Positions 16,899 to 25,258 of a DNA stretch of 64,000 bases are shown here, piece by piece. The notes below the pieces were generated by a model. That model saw nothing but the letters and a program-made list of their open reading frames with translations. It was not told the DNA's origin and did not search any database. The position numbers and the translations under genes are program-made. The DNA comes from Candidatus Cohnella colombiensis (GTDB lineage: Bacteria; Bacillota; Bacilli; Paenibacillales; Paenibacillaceae): NCBI GenBank assembly GCA_029203125.1, contig CP119317.1, positions 1,860,001 to 1,924,000 on the forward strand, in the 5' to 3' direction. How positions within the stretch are numbered: the stretch's first letter is position 1; every line of letters begins with the position of its first letter.

Positions 16899-17312
16899 TT
16901 ACTGTTTTGGCTTTCCTCCACCAAATACGACTACATATCCATCTAGATCCTTCACACCAAACTCTATCCAATCTTGATCTTTCATATCTTCCCGTATTGG
17001 ATCATAAGCAATAACTGCATCCTTTGATTTGAATTCTTCATAGATTGCTAAAACCCCATTGTAATCACTATAACAATATGTATCCCAACCAGTAGGTGGA
17101 CCTGCCCAACTTTCACTGGAATAATTTGATCTTTCATTTGGTTTTATATCTTCTAGATTATTTGCTTGTTGTAATAAAAACCCTACATTATCCCTTATTG
17201 CATGTCCCCAACTGTCAACATTAAAGCCCAAAATTGTCGAATAATACTCGCTTGCTTTCTGTAGATTTGAAACAAGTCTAACTTGGTTTGAATTCTTTAA
17301 TTGAACTGTCAT
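16899..17312 (-). CDS. VOC-family protein
   Basis: Cassette 22. 137 residues, one VOC domain: VRLVSNLQKASEYYSTILGF at the start, a middle linker of about 30 residues, then YNGVLAIYEEFKSKDAVIAY and IEFGVKDLDGYVVVFGG at the end. The final glutamate-type metal ligand is not in its usual place, so the protein may bind rather than turn over a ligand. Boxes CATATAAC match. Confidence 0.84.
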   Translation of the reverse strand: MTVQLKNSNQVRLVSNLQKASEYYSTILGFNVDSWGHAIRDNVGFLLQQANNLEDIKPNERSNYSSESWAGPPTGWDTYCYSDYNGVLAIYEEFKSKDAVIAYDPIREDMKDQDWIEFGVKDLDGYVVVFGGGKPKQ

Positions 17313-17361
17313 CCTATAACAACCCCCTGTATTCTATTTTGTTTTTTTGATTTTGCGAATC

Positions 17362-17515
17362 TTTCATATAACGTTCAGGTATTCACGACACGACCCAGCC
17401 TTAGATAACTCTTATCTTAGGCTGGGTCGTGTGTTGTCTGCTATATCTACCATGATAATACATCTGACAACCAAGGGGCGAAAGCCCCGCTGCGTGAATA
17501 TGGTGTTAGATGATG
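17362..17515 (-). repeat. attC-like site 23
   Basis: Same class as sites 4 and 16: CGACCCAGCCTTAGATAAC arm, TTGTC/GACAA arm, GGGGCGAAAGCCCC arm. Boxes CATATAAC and GTTAGATG. Confidence 0.87.
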
Positions 17516-17544
17516 TCCACGCCTTCCAAGTATTACTCTCAAGT

Positions 17545-18156
17545 TCAGCTCTTCTTATTGTTTCTCATTAGTTTAGAAATTTCTCTGGCATCCTGATTTT
17601 CAGATTTTTCGAGTCGTTCAATGACTCTACGCTGTCTGTCTTCGGAATGGTTCTGACTTAATTTCCACTTACCTTCTAACTTATCAATCTTCATCTTGAA
17701 AGTGACAATCCCTCTAGATAACCCTTCAATAAACATCACATTTGATTTATCCAGTTTGTAAGGACTATTCGGTTCTTCATATTTCTGTACTAGTCTCTCT
17801 AGTGAATTAATAATTTCATTCTGCTCATTTATTATTTCAATTCGTCCGTATACATGGACAGCTACGTAATTCCAAGTAGGTACACTCTGGTTAGTTTCAT
17901 ACCATGATGATGAAATGTAAGAATGTGGTCCAGTAAATACAACCATTGCATTTTGCCCTTGTATATCTTTCCATTGTTCGTTTGGTCTAGCAAAATGGCT
18001 ATATAAGTATTCTTCATCTTTGTCTAGGAAAAAAGGTAAATGAGATGCATATGGACAATTATTATGAGTAGAAAATAGAATTCCAAATCCATTGTTATTG
18101 ATGAAGTCAAAGATCTGAGCACGATCTTCAACTAAGAAATGTTTTGGTATATACAT
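17545..18156 (-). CDS. FMN-binding negative transcriptional regulator (PaiB-like)
   Basis: Cassette 23. 203 residues. MYIPKHFLVEDRAQIFDFI is the usual PaiB opening; FLDKDEEYLYSHFARPNEQW, VFTGPHSYISSSWY and VPTWNYVAVHVYGRIEII are family landmarks of this flavin-reductase-like fold; a C-terminal KLEGKWKLSQN also fits. In Bacillus PaiB acts with the acetyltransferase PaiA. The ATG at 18156 is used because AAAGGATAAAG lies upstream and family members begin here; the frame is open 63 bases more. Boxes CATCTAAC match. Confidence 0.9.
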   Translation of the reverse strand: MYIPKHFLVEDRAQIFDFINNNGFGILFSTHNNCPYASHLPFFLDKDEEYLYSHFARPNEQWKDIQGQNAMVVFTGPHSYISSSWYETNQSVPTWNYVAVHVYGRIEIINEQNEIINSLERLVQKYEEPNSPYKLDKSNVMFIEGLSRGIVTFKMKIDKLEGKWKLSQNHSEDRQRRVIERLEKSENQDAREISKLMRNNKKS

Positions 18157-18194
18157 GTTCTTTATCCTTTCATTCTTAAATGGTTTAGCGTGGA

Positions 18195-18386
18195 TTTCAT
18201 CTAACGTTGTTGTATTCACGAAGTCCCACCACCCTAAGCCCGAAGGGTGGCCACGATGCGGTTAGGTGGTGGGATGTGTCCGGCTGATTCTACTTCCCTA
18301 CAGCTGAAATGCTTCTTCGAATCTACTTCTAACCTCTGCCGGACCGAGGGCGAATGCCCGAAGCGTGAATACGGTGTTATACGCAG
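18195..18386 (-). repeat. attC-like site 24
   Basis: Long-arm class: CCACCACCCTAAGCCCGAAG arm with partner AGGTGGTGG; opening L box reads TATTCACGAAG. Third arm GGGCGAATGCCC. Boxes CATCTAAC and GTTATACG. Confidence 0.86.
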
Positions 18387-18425
18387 TGACCGCTTCTTCG
18401 AACCTACAAATATAAACTCTTGTCA

Positions 18426-19005
18426 TTAAAATATGAGCATCTTATTTGTATATATATCATTAAAAGTATTTTGCTCAATAAAAAACCATTCATTATTAAA
18501 GTGCACGGAGAGATTAAGATCCAAATCAGATATAGAATTTATAAAATTTATTATTTCGGTTTCATATACTTTAATATTATCTTTATTGTTCTCAGTATGA
18601 ATTTGAATTATGATTTTTGAACCAAATACATCTGCATCGCATGTTGAATTTTTGAAGTATTTATATAACTCATTATTACACTTTTGATCTATTTGGTACT
18701 TTTGTGTAGATTCCTGTAAGGTATCATATAGCTCGCCTTGATAATTTTCTTTGACACTAAAATGAAGATTTTTATTTTCCATAGGAGAAACATCGCCATA
18801 GTAATTCATTTCTTTAAATCCATAACCAATTGAATTTATAATAAATTCATTGTTTGGGTACTCGGAGATCAAATATTTTTCTACCTCTTTTTTTAAAATA
18901 ATACTTCTTTATTGGATTTCCATTTAGTCCTGAATTAACAAAGAATATGATTGATAATATAAGTAGAGTTGGGATAATGATCAGAAACCAATTTCTTATC
19001 CTCAT
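18426..19005 (-). pseudogene. Exported protein of unknown function, frameshifted in an A7 run
   Basis: Cassette 24. An ATG at 19005 with GGGGG upstream encodes a signal-anchor (WFLIIIPTLLILSIIFFV) and about 40 residues, then stops. The next frame carries the rest to 18426, with LISEYPNNEF, YQGELYDTLQ and NNEWFFIEQN. The frames meet at a run of seven A (18888-18894 on the plus strand as T). Six A would give one protein of about 192 residues. This is a broken gene, a phase-variable tract, a ribosomal slip or a sequence error. Family not recognised. Boxes GCGTATAAC match. Confidence 0.6.
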
Positions 19006-19028
19006 GTTTTGCCCCCTGTCATTCGGTC

Positions 19029-19198
19029 ATTGCGTATAACGTTTCCGTGTTCACGACGCCTCACCACCTTAAGGTCCGTTAGGACCGGCCGCGATGCGGT
19101 TAGGTGGTGCAGGTGTGTCCCAGCATCTACTTCCTCGACTTTTCTTCCGGGACCGAGGCGGCTTGTCCGCCGATGCGTGAACACATTGTTAGGTGATG
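19029..19198 (-). repeat. attC-like site 25
   Basis: Long-arm class with short second arm: CCACCACCTT arm with GGTCCGTTAGGACC mini-hairpin; TCCCAGC/CCGGGACC; GGCGGCTTGTCCGCC. Boxes CGTATAAC and GTTAGGTG. Confidence 0.86.
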
Positions 19199-19235
19199 TC
19201 ACCGACTACATGGCTATTCTATCCATAAAATCATT

Positions 19236-19649
19236 TTATTCCTTTAGTGGTCCTCCGACATATTCCATTTTACCATTCCAAAAGTCTAATAAATGATTCC
19301 ACCAAGTATTAGACAATGGTATTAGATAGCTTTTAAACTCATCTATGTCTATATTGTTATTAGATAATTGGTTTTGTAATGTCTCAAAAAATCCTATCGT
19401 TGCTACTTCTTTCACGTAGTCGGATCCATCCGAATGCATCAATTCGACTACTTCGAAGATATCTCGAAATTCTTCTGTATTATTCTGTTTATAAAGCTCA
19501 ATTAGATGTTGAATGAAATAAATCATATCGATGTAAGGAAGTTGTTCCTCACCATCTTCATAGGTTTCAGCAATATACTGTTTCCAAGATTTTTCAAATG
19601 ATGGACAAGCTTTAATTAATAAGTTCATTACTTGATGCTTTTCGATCAT
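19236..19649 (-). CDS. Hypothetical helical protein, DUF7674-like
   Basis: Cassette 25. 137 residues, acidic, all helical. ACPSFEKSWKQYIAE, YFIQHLIELYKQNN, FEVVELMHSDGSDYVKEVAT and GFFETLQNQL recall the short proteins now grouped as DUF7674, but I am not sure. No known function. RBS GAGGTTTAAG before the ATG. The boxes differ by one base (CACCTAAC against CGCCTAAC). Confidence 0.65.
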   Translation of the reverse strand: MIEKHQVMNLLIKACPSFEKSWKQYIAETYEDGEEQLPYIDMIYFIQHLIELYKQNNTEEFRDIFEVVELMHSDGSDYVKEVATIGFFETLQNQLSNNNIDIDEFKSYLIPLSNTWWNHLLDFWNGKMEYVGGPLKE

Positions 19650-19697
19650 TCTTAAACCTCACTTTTCTTTGAGGGATTTTATATGTATTTTCGGTGA

Positions 19698-19897
19698 TTT
19701 CGCCTAACGTTCTTGTGTTCACGACGTCCCACCGACTTAAGGCGACGAAGTCGCCGGCCGCGATGTGGTTAGTCGGTGCGGATGTATCCGGCTGATTCGC
19801 TTCCCTGTTGCTGCCAAATTCTTCTCCGAACCCGCATCTGACTCCTGCCGGACCGAGGGCCGAATGGCCCGAAGCGTGAACATGGTGTTAGGCGATG
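19698..19897 (-). repeat. attC-like site 26
   Basis: Long-arm class: CACCGACT/AGTCGGTG with GGCGACGAAGTCGCC mini-hairpin, TGTATCCGGC/GCCGGACC, GGGCCGAATGGCCC. Boxes CGCCTAAC and GTTAGGCG happen to pair with each other. Confidence 0.87.
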
Positions 19898-19906
19898 TTG
19901 CTACTT

Positions 19907-20680
19907 CTATGAATTACTAATATGCTCTTGTATTTTCTGAAACTTAGTTTTAAAAGCATTAATTTGCTTTGTATCTAAAATTGAATTAAGAAATGGTTTC
20001 CCTTTACCTGTGATCATTATGTCTTTATCTCCAATTGGACTTTTAAGCTTTGTATATGCCGAGAATAAATTACATTCGGTTTCTGTTAAAACAACAGATA
20101 ATTTTGCATACTCTTCAACTGGAAATTGATTTGATAATTCAAGAACTTCGAGGTGTTTAAGCTCTAATAGTGGTTCTAAAGATTGATCGTCTACTTTAAT
20201 ATTTGTCAGAGTTAATTGCTTAAGTCGGCTTAACCCTGATAAAGGCAATAATGATTCAATATTTATTCTGGTCCAGACTCCACCTGAGAGCTCTAAGATT
20301 TCAAGCGAAGCTCCAGTTTTAATTAGTTCTATGGATCTCAGTTTTGAAAAATCAGAAACTTTAAGTTGTCTTAGTTGTTTATTCTTTTCCATATTCCATA
20401 ACTGAACAGCTTTTGAATTCCAAGTGAGTGATAAGCTTTCAATTTTGTCCAAGTTTTCAATTGGTGATAAATCTTCAACTCTAAATTCATAAAAACTTAG
20501 AGAGCTTACATTAAAGTATTCAACAGCTTTTTCAAATTGTTTTTGATTAAAAGAGTATATGTTTAGGTGTTCAACTTTTTTTGAATTTAGCAAATGAATA
20601 TTTTTTGTATCAGGTTTAACAATAAACTCGTCTGTGATTATTTCAACATTCTTTAAATCGTCTATAATCGTTCTTTGCAC
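19907..20680 (-). CDS. Leucine-rich-repeat-like protein
   Basis: Cassette 26. 257 residues, no signal peptide. Several degenerate leucine-rich units are visible: LSPIENLDKIESLSLTWN, LRQLKVSDFSKLRSIELI, LSRLKQLTLTNIKVDDQS and LELKHLEVLELSN. Such domains bind proteins. The start is a GTG at 20680 after GGGAGGTCC. Target unknown. Boxes CGCCTAAC match. Confidence 0.8.
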   Translation of the reverse strand: MQRTIIDDLKNVEIITDEFIVKPDTKNIHLLNSKKVEHLNIYSFNQKQFEKAVEYFNVSSLSFYEFRVEDLSPIENLDKIESLSLTWNSKAVQLWNMEKNKQLRQLKVSDFSKLRSIELIKTGASLEILELSGGVWTRINIESLLPLSGLSRLKQLTLTNIKVDDQSLEPLLELKHLEVLELSNQFPVEEYAKLSVVLTETECNLFSAYTKLKSPIGDKDIMITGKGKPFLNSILDTKQINAFKTKFQKIQEHISNS

Positions 20681-20706
20681 TTAAGGACCTCCCATGACCT
20701 TAGCAA

Positions 20707-20876
20707 TTTCGCCTAACGTTCCCGCATTCACGAACCCGAGAACCTTAAGCCCCCAACGGGGGCGGCCGCGACGCGGTTAGGTTCGCAGGGTTGTCGCCTG
20801 AATCCACTTCCTCGAAATGCCTCTGGCGACCGAGCAGCCGTAAGGCTGCGATGCGTGAATGCTTTGTTATACGACG
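20707..20876 (-). repeat. attC-like site 27 (class D, copied at sites 40 and 41)
   Basis: Divergent class: opening GCATTCACGAACCCGAGAACC, mini-hairpin GCCCCCAACGGGGGC, CCGCGACGCGG, second arm GTCGCC/GGCGACC, third arm GCAGCCGTAAGGCTGC, closing CGTGAATGC. The conserved middle of the L boxes changes on both strands together (ATTCACG/CGTGAAT kept, T changed to C paired with A changed to G), a compensatory change. Boxes CGCCTAAC and GTTATACG. Confidence 0.88.
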
Positions 20877-21479
20877 GAACTTTGAATTACCCTCAAACCT
20901 TCCTTGAATTATCAAATCGATAAATAAGTTTATATCCGTCAAAAGTATCTCCACACATCTCGGCATAATTATCATTACTATAATTTGAAATGGTCTTCCT
21001 CCAAAATCTTTGCCCTACTATATTTCTTTCAGAAGGGTTAGTAAACAGTTCCCAACTCCCTTTGAATTGCTCAAATACTTTAATAGCAGCCTGTTCGGCT
21101 ACTCCCTTGCCCCTATAAGGACGGAGTAAAAAGAAATCATTAACAAAATAATCAACTCCCTCTGAACAATGTGGAGGTGTAGCAATGAGAATAAATCCCG
21201 CCGGTTTGTCTTCTACTAGAATTAGATAGGGGTATAAACAATCTGGCTTGTCCCACCAAATATTCTGAACATCATATTGGTCGCTCAAAGTTTTATACTC
21301 ATCACCATCTTCGTAAATTCCATGGGCATTCGGAAATCTAACATAATGTTCTGACAAATCGTACAAATAAAGAGGATATAAATTTTTTATTATATATGCT
21401 TCGTTTTTATTGGTTAACTGCACTTTAATCATCATTGATTTTCTCCTCAAATAATAATCACTTCGTTCTGTCGTATAAC
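20718..21479 (-). mobile_element. 762-bp cassette, internal copy (copy 1 of 3)
   Basis: The unit from GTTCCCGC to GTATAAC is base-identical to 30168-30929 and 30930-31691. Flanking bases differ at every copy, so the cassette edges are exactly mapped. Confidence 0.95.
20893..21435 (-). CDS. GNAT-family N-acetyltransferase (copy 1)
   Basis: Cassette 27. 180 residues. FFLLRPYRGKGVAEQAAIKV is the acetyl-CoA binding motif (R-G-K-G-V-A), followed by WELFTNPSERNIVGQRFWRK, and LYPYLILVEDKPAGFILIAT precedes it. The N-terminus MIKVQLTNKNEAYIIKNLYP is of the type found in GNAT proteins annotated as predicted acetyltransferases. The start is set by GAGGAGAAAATC upstream. Two identical copies exist at 30343 and 31105. 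Boxes CGTATAAC match. Confidence 0.9.
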   Translation of the reverse strand: MMIKVQLTNKNEAYIIKNLYPLYLYDLSEHYVRFPNAHGIYEDGDEYKTLSDQYDVQNIWWDKPDCLYPYLILVEDKPAGFILIATPPHCSEGVDYFVNDFFLLRPYRGKGVAEQAAIKVFEQFKGSWELFTNPSERNIVGQRFWRKTISNYSNDNYAEMCGDTFDGYKLIYRFDNSRKV

Positions 21480-21655
21480 GTTGTTGTGTTCACGACGTCG
21501 ATCCCCCTTAGATAGCTCCTATCTTAGGGGGATCGATGTGTCCGGCTGAACTAATTCTACTTCCCCGCTACTGAAATGCTTCTCCGAATCACTTCTAACT
21601 CCTGGCCGGACCGAGGGCCGAATGGCCCGATGCGTGAATATGGTGTTATCGGATG
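21470..21655 (-). repeat. attC-like site 28
   Basis: Short-arm class: GATCCCCCTTAGATAGC arm, TGTCCGGC/GCCGGACC, GGGCCGAATGGCCC. Boxes CGTATAAC and GTTATCGG. Confidence 0.87.
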
Positions 21656-21696
21656 TTCGGGGCTTCTTCGATTACTCAAAAAAACTTATCTATCTT

Positions 21697-22077
21697 CTAT
21701 TGTTCTTTGTTTCCGACAGCTATCCATCTTCCATCAATATCTTCGAATACAAATTCTTTATTGTTATAATCAGTTTTTGATAATGGTCTTACAATATTAA
21801 TCCCCAAATTTTTTAATTCATTCTCCAATTCTCTCTGCTCATTTGATATGAAATATGCATCGTATCCATAACCATGAAGTATCCTATTGGGAATAAAATT
21901 CTCTTTAATCGATTTAGTAAGAACAATCTCTATGGCATCTCTGTATAAACAGACATGTGGTTCAATAGATTCTAGATAGTAATCTGCTCTAAATCCAATA
22001 TATTTATAATATTCTGATGTTTTGTTTATATCTGGAGTAGGAAATATTTGAAGACAGTGTGATAGTCCTTGTCTCAT
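21697..22077 (-). CDS. VOC-family protein (bleomycin-resistance-like)
   Basis: Cassette 28. About 126 residues, one VOC domain: CLQIFPTPDINKTSEYYKYI, CLYRDAIEIVLTKS, then GYDAYFISNEQRELENELKN and FEDIDGRWIAVGNKE. Bleomycin-binding proteins have this short form, but the ligand is unknown. The ATG at 22077 follows AAGGAGAAACAT. Boxes CCGATAAC match. Confidence 0.85.
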   Translation of the reverse strand: MRQGLSHCLQIFPTPDINKTSEYYKYIGFRADYYLESIEPHVCLYRDAIEIVLTKSIKENFIPNRILHGYGYDAYFISNEQRELENELKNLGINIVRPLSKTDYNNKEFVFEDIDGRWIAVGNKEQ

Positions 22078-22134
22078 GATATGTTTCTCCTTAAAGTAAG
22101 TTCTCATTAATGTTTAATTAATGTTTCACCCGAA

Positions 22135-22335
22135 TTTCCGATAACGTTTCCGTGTTCACGACGTCCTACCACCTTAAAGGAACGAAGCGACTGGCTGCGA
22201 CGCGGTCAGGTGGTGGGATGTGTCCGGCTGATTCCGCTTCCCTGCTACTGCCAATTACTTCTCCGAACCTTCATCTAACTCCTACCGGACCGAGCGGCGA
22301 ATGCCCCGATGCGTGAATATGGTGTTATAGGATGT
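22135..22335 (-). repeat. attC-like site 29
   Basis: Long-arm class: CCACCACCT-type arm with CTGGCTGCGACGCGG, TGTCCGGC/ACCGGACC, third arm GCGGCGAATGCCCC. Boxes CCGATAAC and GTTATAGG. Confidence 0.86.
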
Positions 22336-22350
22336 CAACGCCTTCTTCGA

Positions 22351-23067
22351 TTAGCTCTCTTTTCTCTTAATAATTTTTTTCGAATATGCTTCCATTACGT
22401 ACTTACTACAGAACAATTCATAATCATCAGAATCCCTTGAATCGCATACTGTTGTTGGTGTTTTATCCTGATTGAGTAATAAATGAAATCTCCCCTGTGA
22501 AGAATCATTGTAATTATGATAATAGATCGTAATACTAATTTGTACATTGGCCTTAGGCAAAATACTGATAACCTTATCAATTTCTTCTATTGTCAGTTTC
22601 TGATCGTTAATTTTTGATAAGTAGATTCTTTTATCTCTATAATATAGGGTTTCGTAGTTACTTTTTTTTAGATCAACTTCTAATGTATTTATTTCCTTTG
22701 CAAATTGAAACTGCAAATCAGTAATATATTTATCTTCATGGTTTTTTGCATAATAATTTCGATTAGAATCATAAATATTAGTCACAATTTGAATTGCCGG
22801 TAGTGATAAAAAGGCTGAAATTAATATAACACCAAGTATTTTGGGAATGAATTTATAAGATTTATAGAGTTTCTTTCCAATGAATATATATATAATTAAT
22901 CCCGAAATCGCGAGTATTACTGCCAAAAATGCAACAGGTTTATTCTCCTCGCTTATAAAGCTATCTTCAAAATTAAATGCAAAAACAATAAATGCGTAAA
23001 AGCATCCAAACCCAACAGGCAAAGCAGAAATTAAATAAATGATTTTGTAAATTCGCTCTCTGGGAAT
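22351..23067 (-). CDS. Membrane protein, hypothetical, probable ATT start
   Basis: Cassette 29. About 238 residues. Three membrane helices (around SALPVGFGCFYAFIVFAF, AFLAVILAISGLIIYIFI and ILGVILISAFLSLPAIQIV) precede a soluble domain with ISILPKANVQISITIYYHN and a C-terminal cysteine pair. The ribosome site AGGAGGAG (23076-23083) sits 8 bases before an in-frame ATT at 23067. The next usable start, TTG at 23022, lacks a ribosome site and would cut into the first helix. Boxes CCTATAAC match. Confidence 0.65.
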   Translation of the reverse strand: MPRERIYKIIYLISALPVGFGCFYAFIVFAFNFEDSFISEENKPVAFLAVILAISGLIIYIFIGKKLYKSYKFIPKILGVILISAFLSLPAIQIVTNIYDSNRNYYAKNHEDKYITDLQFQFAKEINTLEVDLKKSNYETLYYRDKRIYLSKINDQKLTIEEIDKVISILPKANVQISITIYYHNYNDSSQGRFHLLLNQDKTPTTVCDSRDSDDYELFCSKYVMEAYSKKIIKRKES

Positions 23068-23102
23068 ATTCGTTCTCCTCCTTATCTTAGATCTTGCGCT
23101 GA

Positions 23103-23300
23103 TTTCCTATAACGTTCTTGTATTCACGACGCCCCACCACCTTAAGGTCCGGAGGACCGGCCGCGATGCGGTTAGGTGGTGCGGGTGTGTCCGGCTGATT
23201 CTGCTTCCCCGCTACTGGAATCTCACCTCAGAATCCGCTTCTAACTCCAGTCGGACCGAGGGGCGAATGCCCCGATGCGTGAATATCGTGTTATATGAAG
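23103..23300 (-). repeat. attC-like site 30
   Basis: Long-arm class: CCACCACCT arm with GGTCCGGAGGACC mini-hairpin, TGTCCGGC with partner GTCGGACC, GGGGCGAATGCCCC. Boxes CCTATAAC and GTTATATG. Confidence 0.87.
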
Positions 23301-23334
23301 GTGCTGACTTCTTCGAGTTGCTCGCTTGTTCTTA

Positions 23335-23679
23335 TTAACTCATCTCAATATTGTTCTGCAAAGCAACTACATATCTGTTTATATCATTACTTGTAAGTAT
23401 CTTGCCTTTCTCATCTAGCTCTTCTAATTCATTCAAAACACTTGCAATGCAATCTGCATGTTCATCTGCATACTCATAAAGATCCGAAAACCAGACTATA
23501 TTGACCCATTCTAATAATTGCTGTAAATCAAGTTCGTTCTTCTTATAGCTTATTAGTAAATGAACTACGTGTTCATTACGAATTTCTACAGGCTGTCCAA
23601 TATCTAGACTTTTAATTAACTCAAATAATTCTGATTTGTTTATTTCTAGATCTCTATATTGATTTATTGGGCTCTTCAT
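23335..23679 (-). CDS. Hypothetical protein, immunity-protein-like
   Basis: Cassette 30. About 114 residues, acidic and helical. The pattern HVVHLLISYKKNELDLQQLL then EWVNIVWFSDLYEYADEHAD and VLNELEELDEKGK recalls small proteins with an LLxxYxxxELxxxxLxxWA motif, some of which are called immunity-like; this is only a resemblance. The ATG at 23679 follows AAAGAGGTTAAAG; an ATG at 23706 lies in the attC box. Boxes CATATAAC match. Confidence 0.6.
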   Translation of the reverse strand: MKSPINQYRDLEINKSELFELIKSLDIGQPVEIRNEHVVHLLISYKKNELDLQQLLEWVNIVWFSDLYEYADEHADCIASVLNELEELDEKGKILTSNDINRYVVALQNNIEMS

Positions 23680-23700
23680 GACTTTAACCTCTTTCAGCAC

Positions 23701-23894
23701 TTTCATATAACGTTATTGTATTCACGACGTCCCACCACCTTAAGCCCGAAGGGCGGCCGCGATGCGGTTAGGTGGTGCGGTTGTGTCCGGCTGCTTTCGC
23801 TTCCCCGAAATTGAAATCCCTCTCCGAATCCACTTCTAACTTCGTGCCGGACCGAGGGCGTATGCCCGATGCGTGAATATGGTGTTATATGAAG
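23701..23894 (-). repeat. attC-like site 31
   Basis: Clear example of the long-arm class. Outer stem TATAAC/GTTATA; loop GTTATTG against TGGT; TATTCACG/CGTGAATA; arm 1 CACCACCT/AGGTGGTG holding GCCCGAAGGGC and CCGCGATGCGG; arm 2 GTCCGGC/GCCGGAC; arm 3 GGGCGTATGCCC. Confidence 0.9.
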
Positions 23895-23910
23895 GTGATG
23901 ACTTCTCGAA

Positions 23911-24324
23911 CTACTTACAAATTGATCTTAACTCTTCTATTATTTTTGTCTTTACTTGGTCTAATGGATTTTGTGATATATTGTGTGGCTCTACCCATCC
24001 GAACCCATCTTCCTTATATCTTGGAAATACATGCATGTGATAATGTTCTAAATCATTAAATATTCCACCATTTTGCATTATTGAAATTCCATCTGGTTTG
24101 TAGATTCCTTTAAGTGATTTCGAAATTATTATTGATGCCTTCATCACAGATCTAGTTGTAGACTCATCCATTTCTTCAAGATCTCTATAATGTTTCTTAG
24201 TCAAGATTAAAGTATGTCCCTCATTCAAAGGCTCGATATCTAGAATACATGTGACATAATCATCTTCAAAGACTACATTTGTTTCTAACAATTGATTCGC
24301 GAGCTCGCAGCCTAAACAATTCAT
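23911..24324 (-). CDS. HIT-family protein
   Basis: Cassette 31. About 137 residues. MNCLGCELANQ opens with the family's zinc cysteine pair, LDIEPLNEGHTLILTKKHYR is the conserved middle, and HYHMHVFPRY is the H-x-H-x-H-type histidine triad (catalytic nucleotidyl-binding histidines). HIT enzymes hydrolyse or transfer nucleotides such as AMP-lysine or ApnA. The ATG at 24324 follows GAAGGGAC. Boxes differ by one base (CATATAAC against CGTATAAC). Confidence 0.92.
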   Translation of the reverse strand: MNCLGCELANQLLETNVVFEDDYVTCILDIEPLNEGHTLILTKKHYRDLEEMDESTTRSVMKASIIISKSLKGIYKPDGISIMQNGGIFNDLEHYHMHVFPRYKEDGFGWVEPHNISQNPLDQVKTKIIEELRSICK

Positions 24325-24363
24325 GGATTGTGTCCCTTCGTCTTTAAATATGCTCTTCATCAC

Positions 24364-24560
24364 TTTCGTATAACGTTCTTGTATTCACGACGCCCCACCA
24401 CCTTAAGTCCCGAAGGGACGTCCGCGATGCGGTTAGGTGGTGCGGGTGTGTCCGGCTGATTCTACTTCCTCGCTACTGAAAATGTCTCTCTGAATACACT
24501 TCTAACTTCTGCCGGACCGAGGGCCGACGGCCCGAAGCGTGAATATGGTGTTATCAGATG
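24364..24560 (-). repeat. attC-like site 32
   Basis: Long-arm class: CCACCACCT arm with GTCCCGAAGGGAC mini-hairpin, TGTCCGGC/GCCGGACC, GGGCCGACGGCCC. Boxes CGTATAAC and GTTATCAG. Confidence 0.87.
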
Positions 24561-24594
24561 TCATATGCCCTCTTCGAAATACCGCAAAGAATCA

Positions 24595-24981
24595 TTACAG
24601 TCCTTGATTAATTTCAATTAGGTTTCCAGCTGGATCCCGAAAATGAGCTAGTCGAATTCCCCAATCTTCACGAGTTTGAGGTTCATTAATAAAGTTTACG
24701 CCCTTATCCCGAAGTACTCTAAAGTATCTATCAACGTCTTCTACTGCAAAAATCAGGGCAATATTATCTTGTGAATCTACTTCTGAAGGGCTATTTGATT
24801 TTCCGACTACTTCTGCAATCATTCTTCTTTCATTAATTGCTATTTTTGTATTCCCTGTTTCAAATTCAACATAAGGGGAATTCTCATCCCCCCAGACAAT
24901 ATCAAATCCCAATACATCTTTATAGAAATAAAAGCATTCTTGAACGTTTGAAACTAATAAACGAACATGTGAAAATTTCAT
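24595..24981 (-). CDS. VOC-family protein (glyoxalase/dioxygenase-like)
   Basis: Cassette 32. 128 residues, a complete VOC domain: SHVRLLVSNVQECFYFYKDV with LGFDIVWGD, IALIFAVEDVDRYFRVLRDK in the second half, and AHFRDPAGNLIEINQ at the end with the expected late glutamate. Of the VOC cassettes here this is the most canonical. RBS AAAGGAGCG before the ATG. Boxes CTGATAAC match. Confidence 0.91.
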   Translation of the reverse strand: MKFSHVRLLVSNVQECFYFYKDVLGFDIVWGDENSPYVEFETGNTKIAINERRMIAEVVGKSNSPSEVDSQDNIALIFAVEDVDRYFRVLRDKGVNFINEPQTREDWGIRLAHFRDPAGNLIEINQGL

Positions 24982-25033
24982 GCATCATCGCTCCTTTTAT
25001 TGATTTTATTGGTTTTGATTCTCTTGCATATGA

Positions 25034-25238
25034 TTTCTGATAACGTTAATGTGTTCACGACGTCCCACCGACTTTAGTCGACGAAGTCGCCGGGCGCGAT
25101 GCGCTTAGTCGGTGCGGATGTGTCCGGCTGATTACACTTCCCTGCTTGCTACTGCCAATTACTTCTCCGAATCCTCATCTGACTCCTGCCGGACCGAGGG
25201 CCGAATGGCCCGAAGCGTGAACATGGTGTTATCGGATG
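25034..25238 (-). repeat. attC-like site 33
   Basis: Long-arm class: CACCGACT/AGTCGGTG with GTCGACGAAGTCGC mini-hairpin, TGTCCGGC/GCCGGACC, GGGCCGAATGGCCC. A 4-base repeat (TGCT) enlarges the arm-2 loop. Boxes CTGATAAC and GTTATCGG. Confidence 0.87.
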
Positions 25239-25258
25239 GCCCTGACTACTACGAATTA

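Noticed and set aside
20745..20975. Minus-strand frame across site 27 and the GNAT 3' end (also 30195-30425, 30957-31187)
   Set aside because: Out of frame with the acetyltransferase and running through the site; present three times only because the cassette is copied.
23701..23740. Promoter inside the sites (TTAAGG, 17 bases, TACAAT on the minus strand)
   Set aside because: Seen well in site 31 but the TACAAT part is not kept in most sites (for example CACGGA, TACCCG); -35 match is poor.
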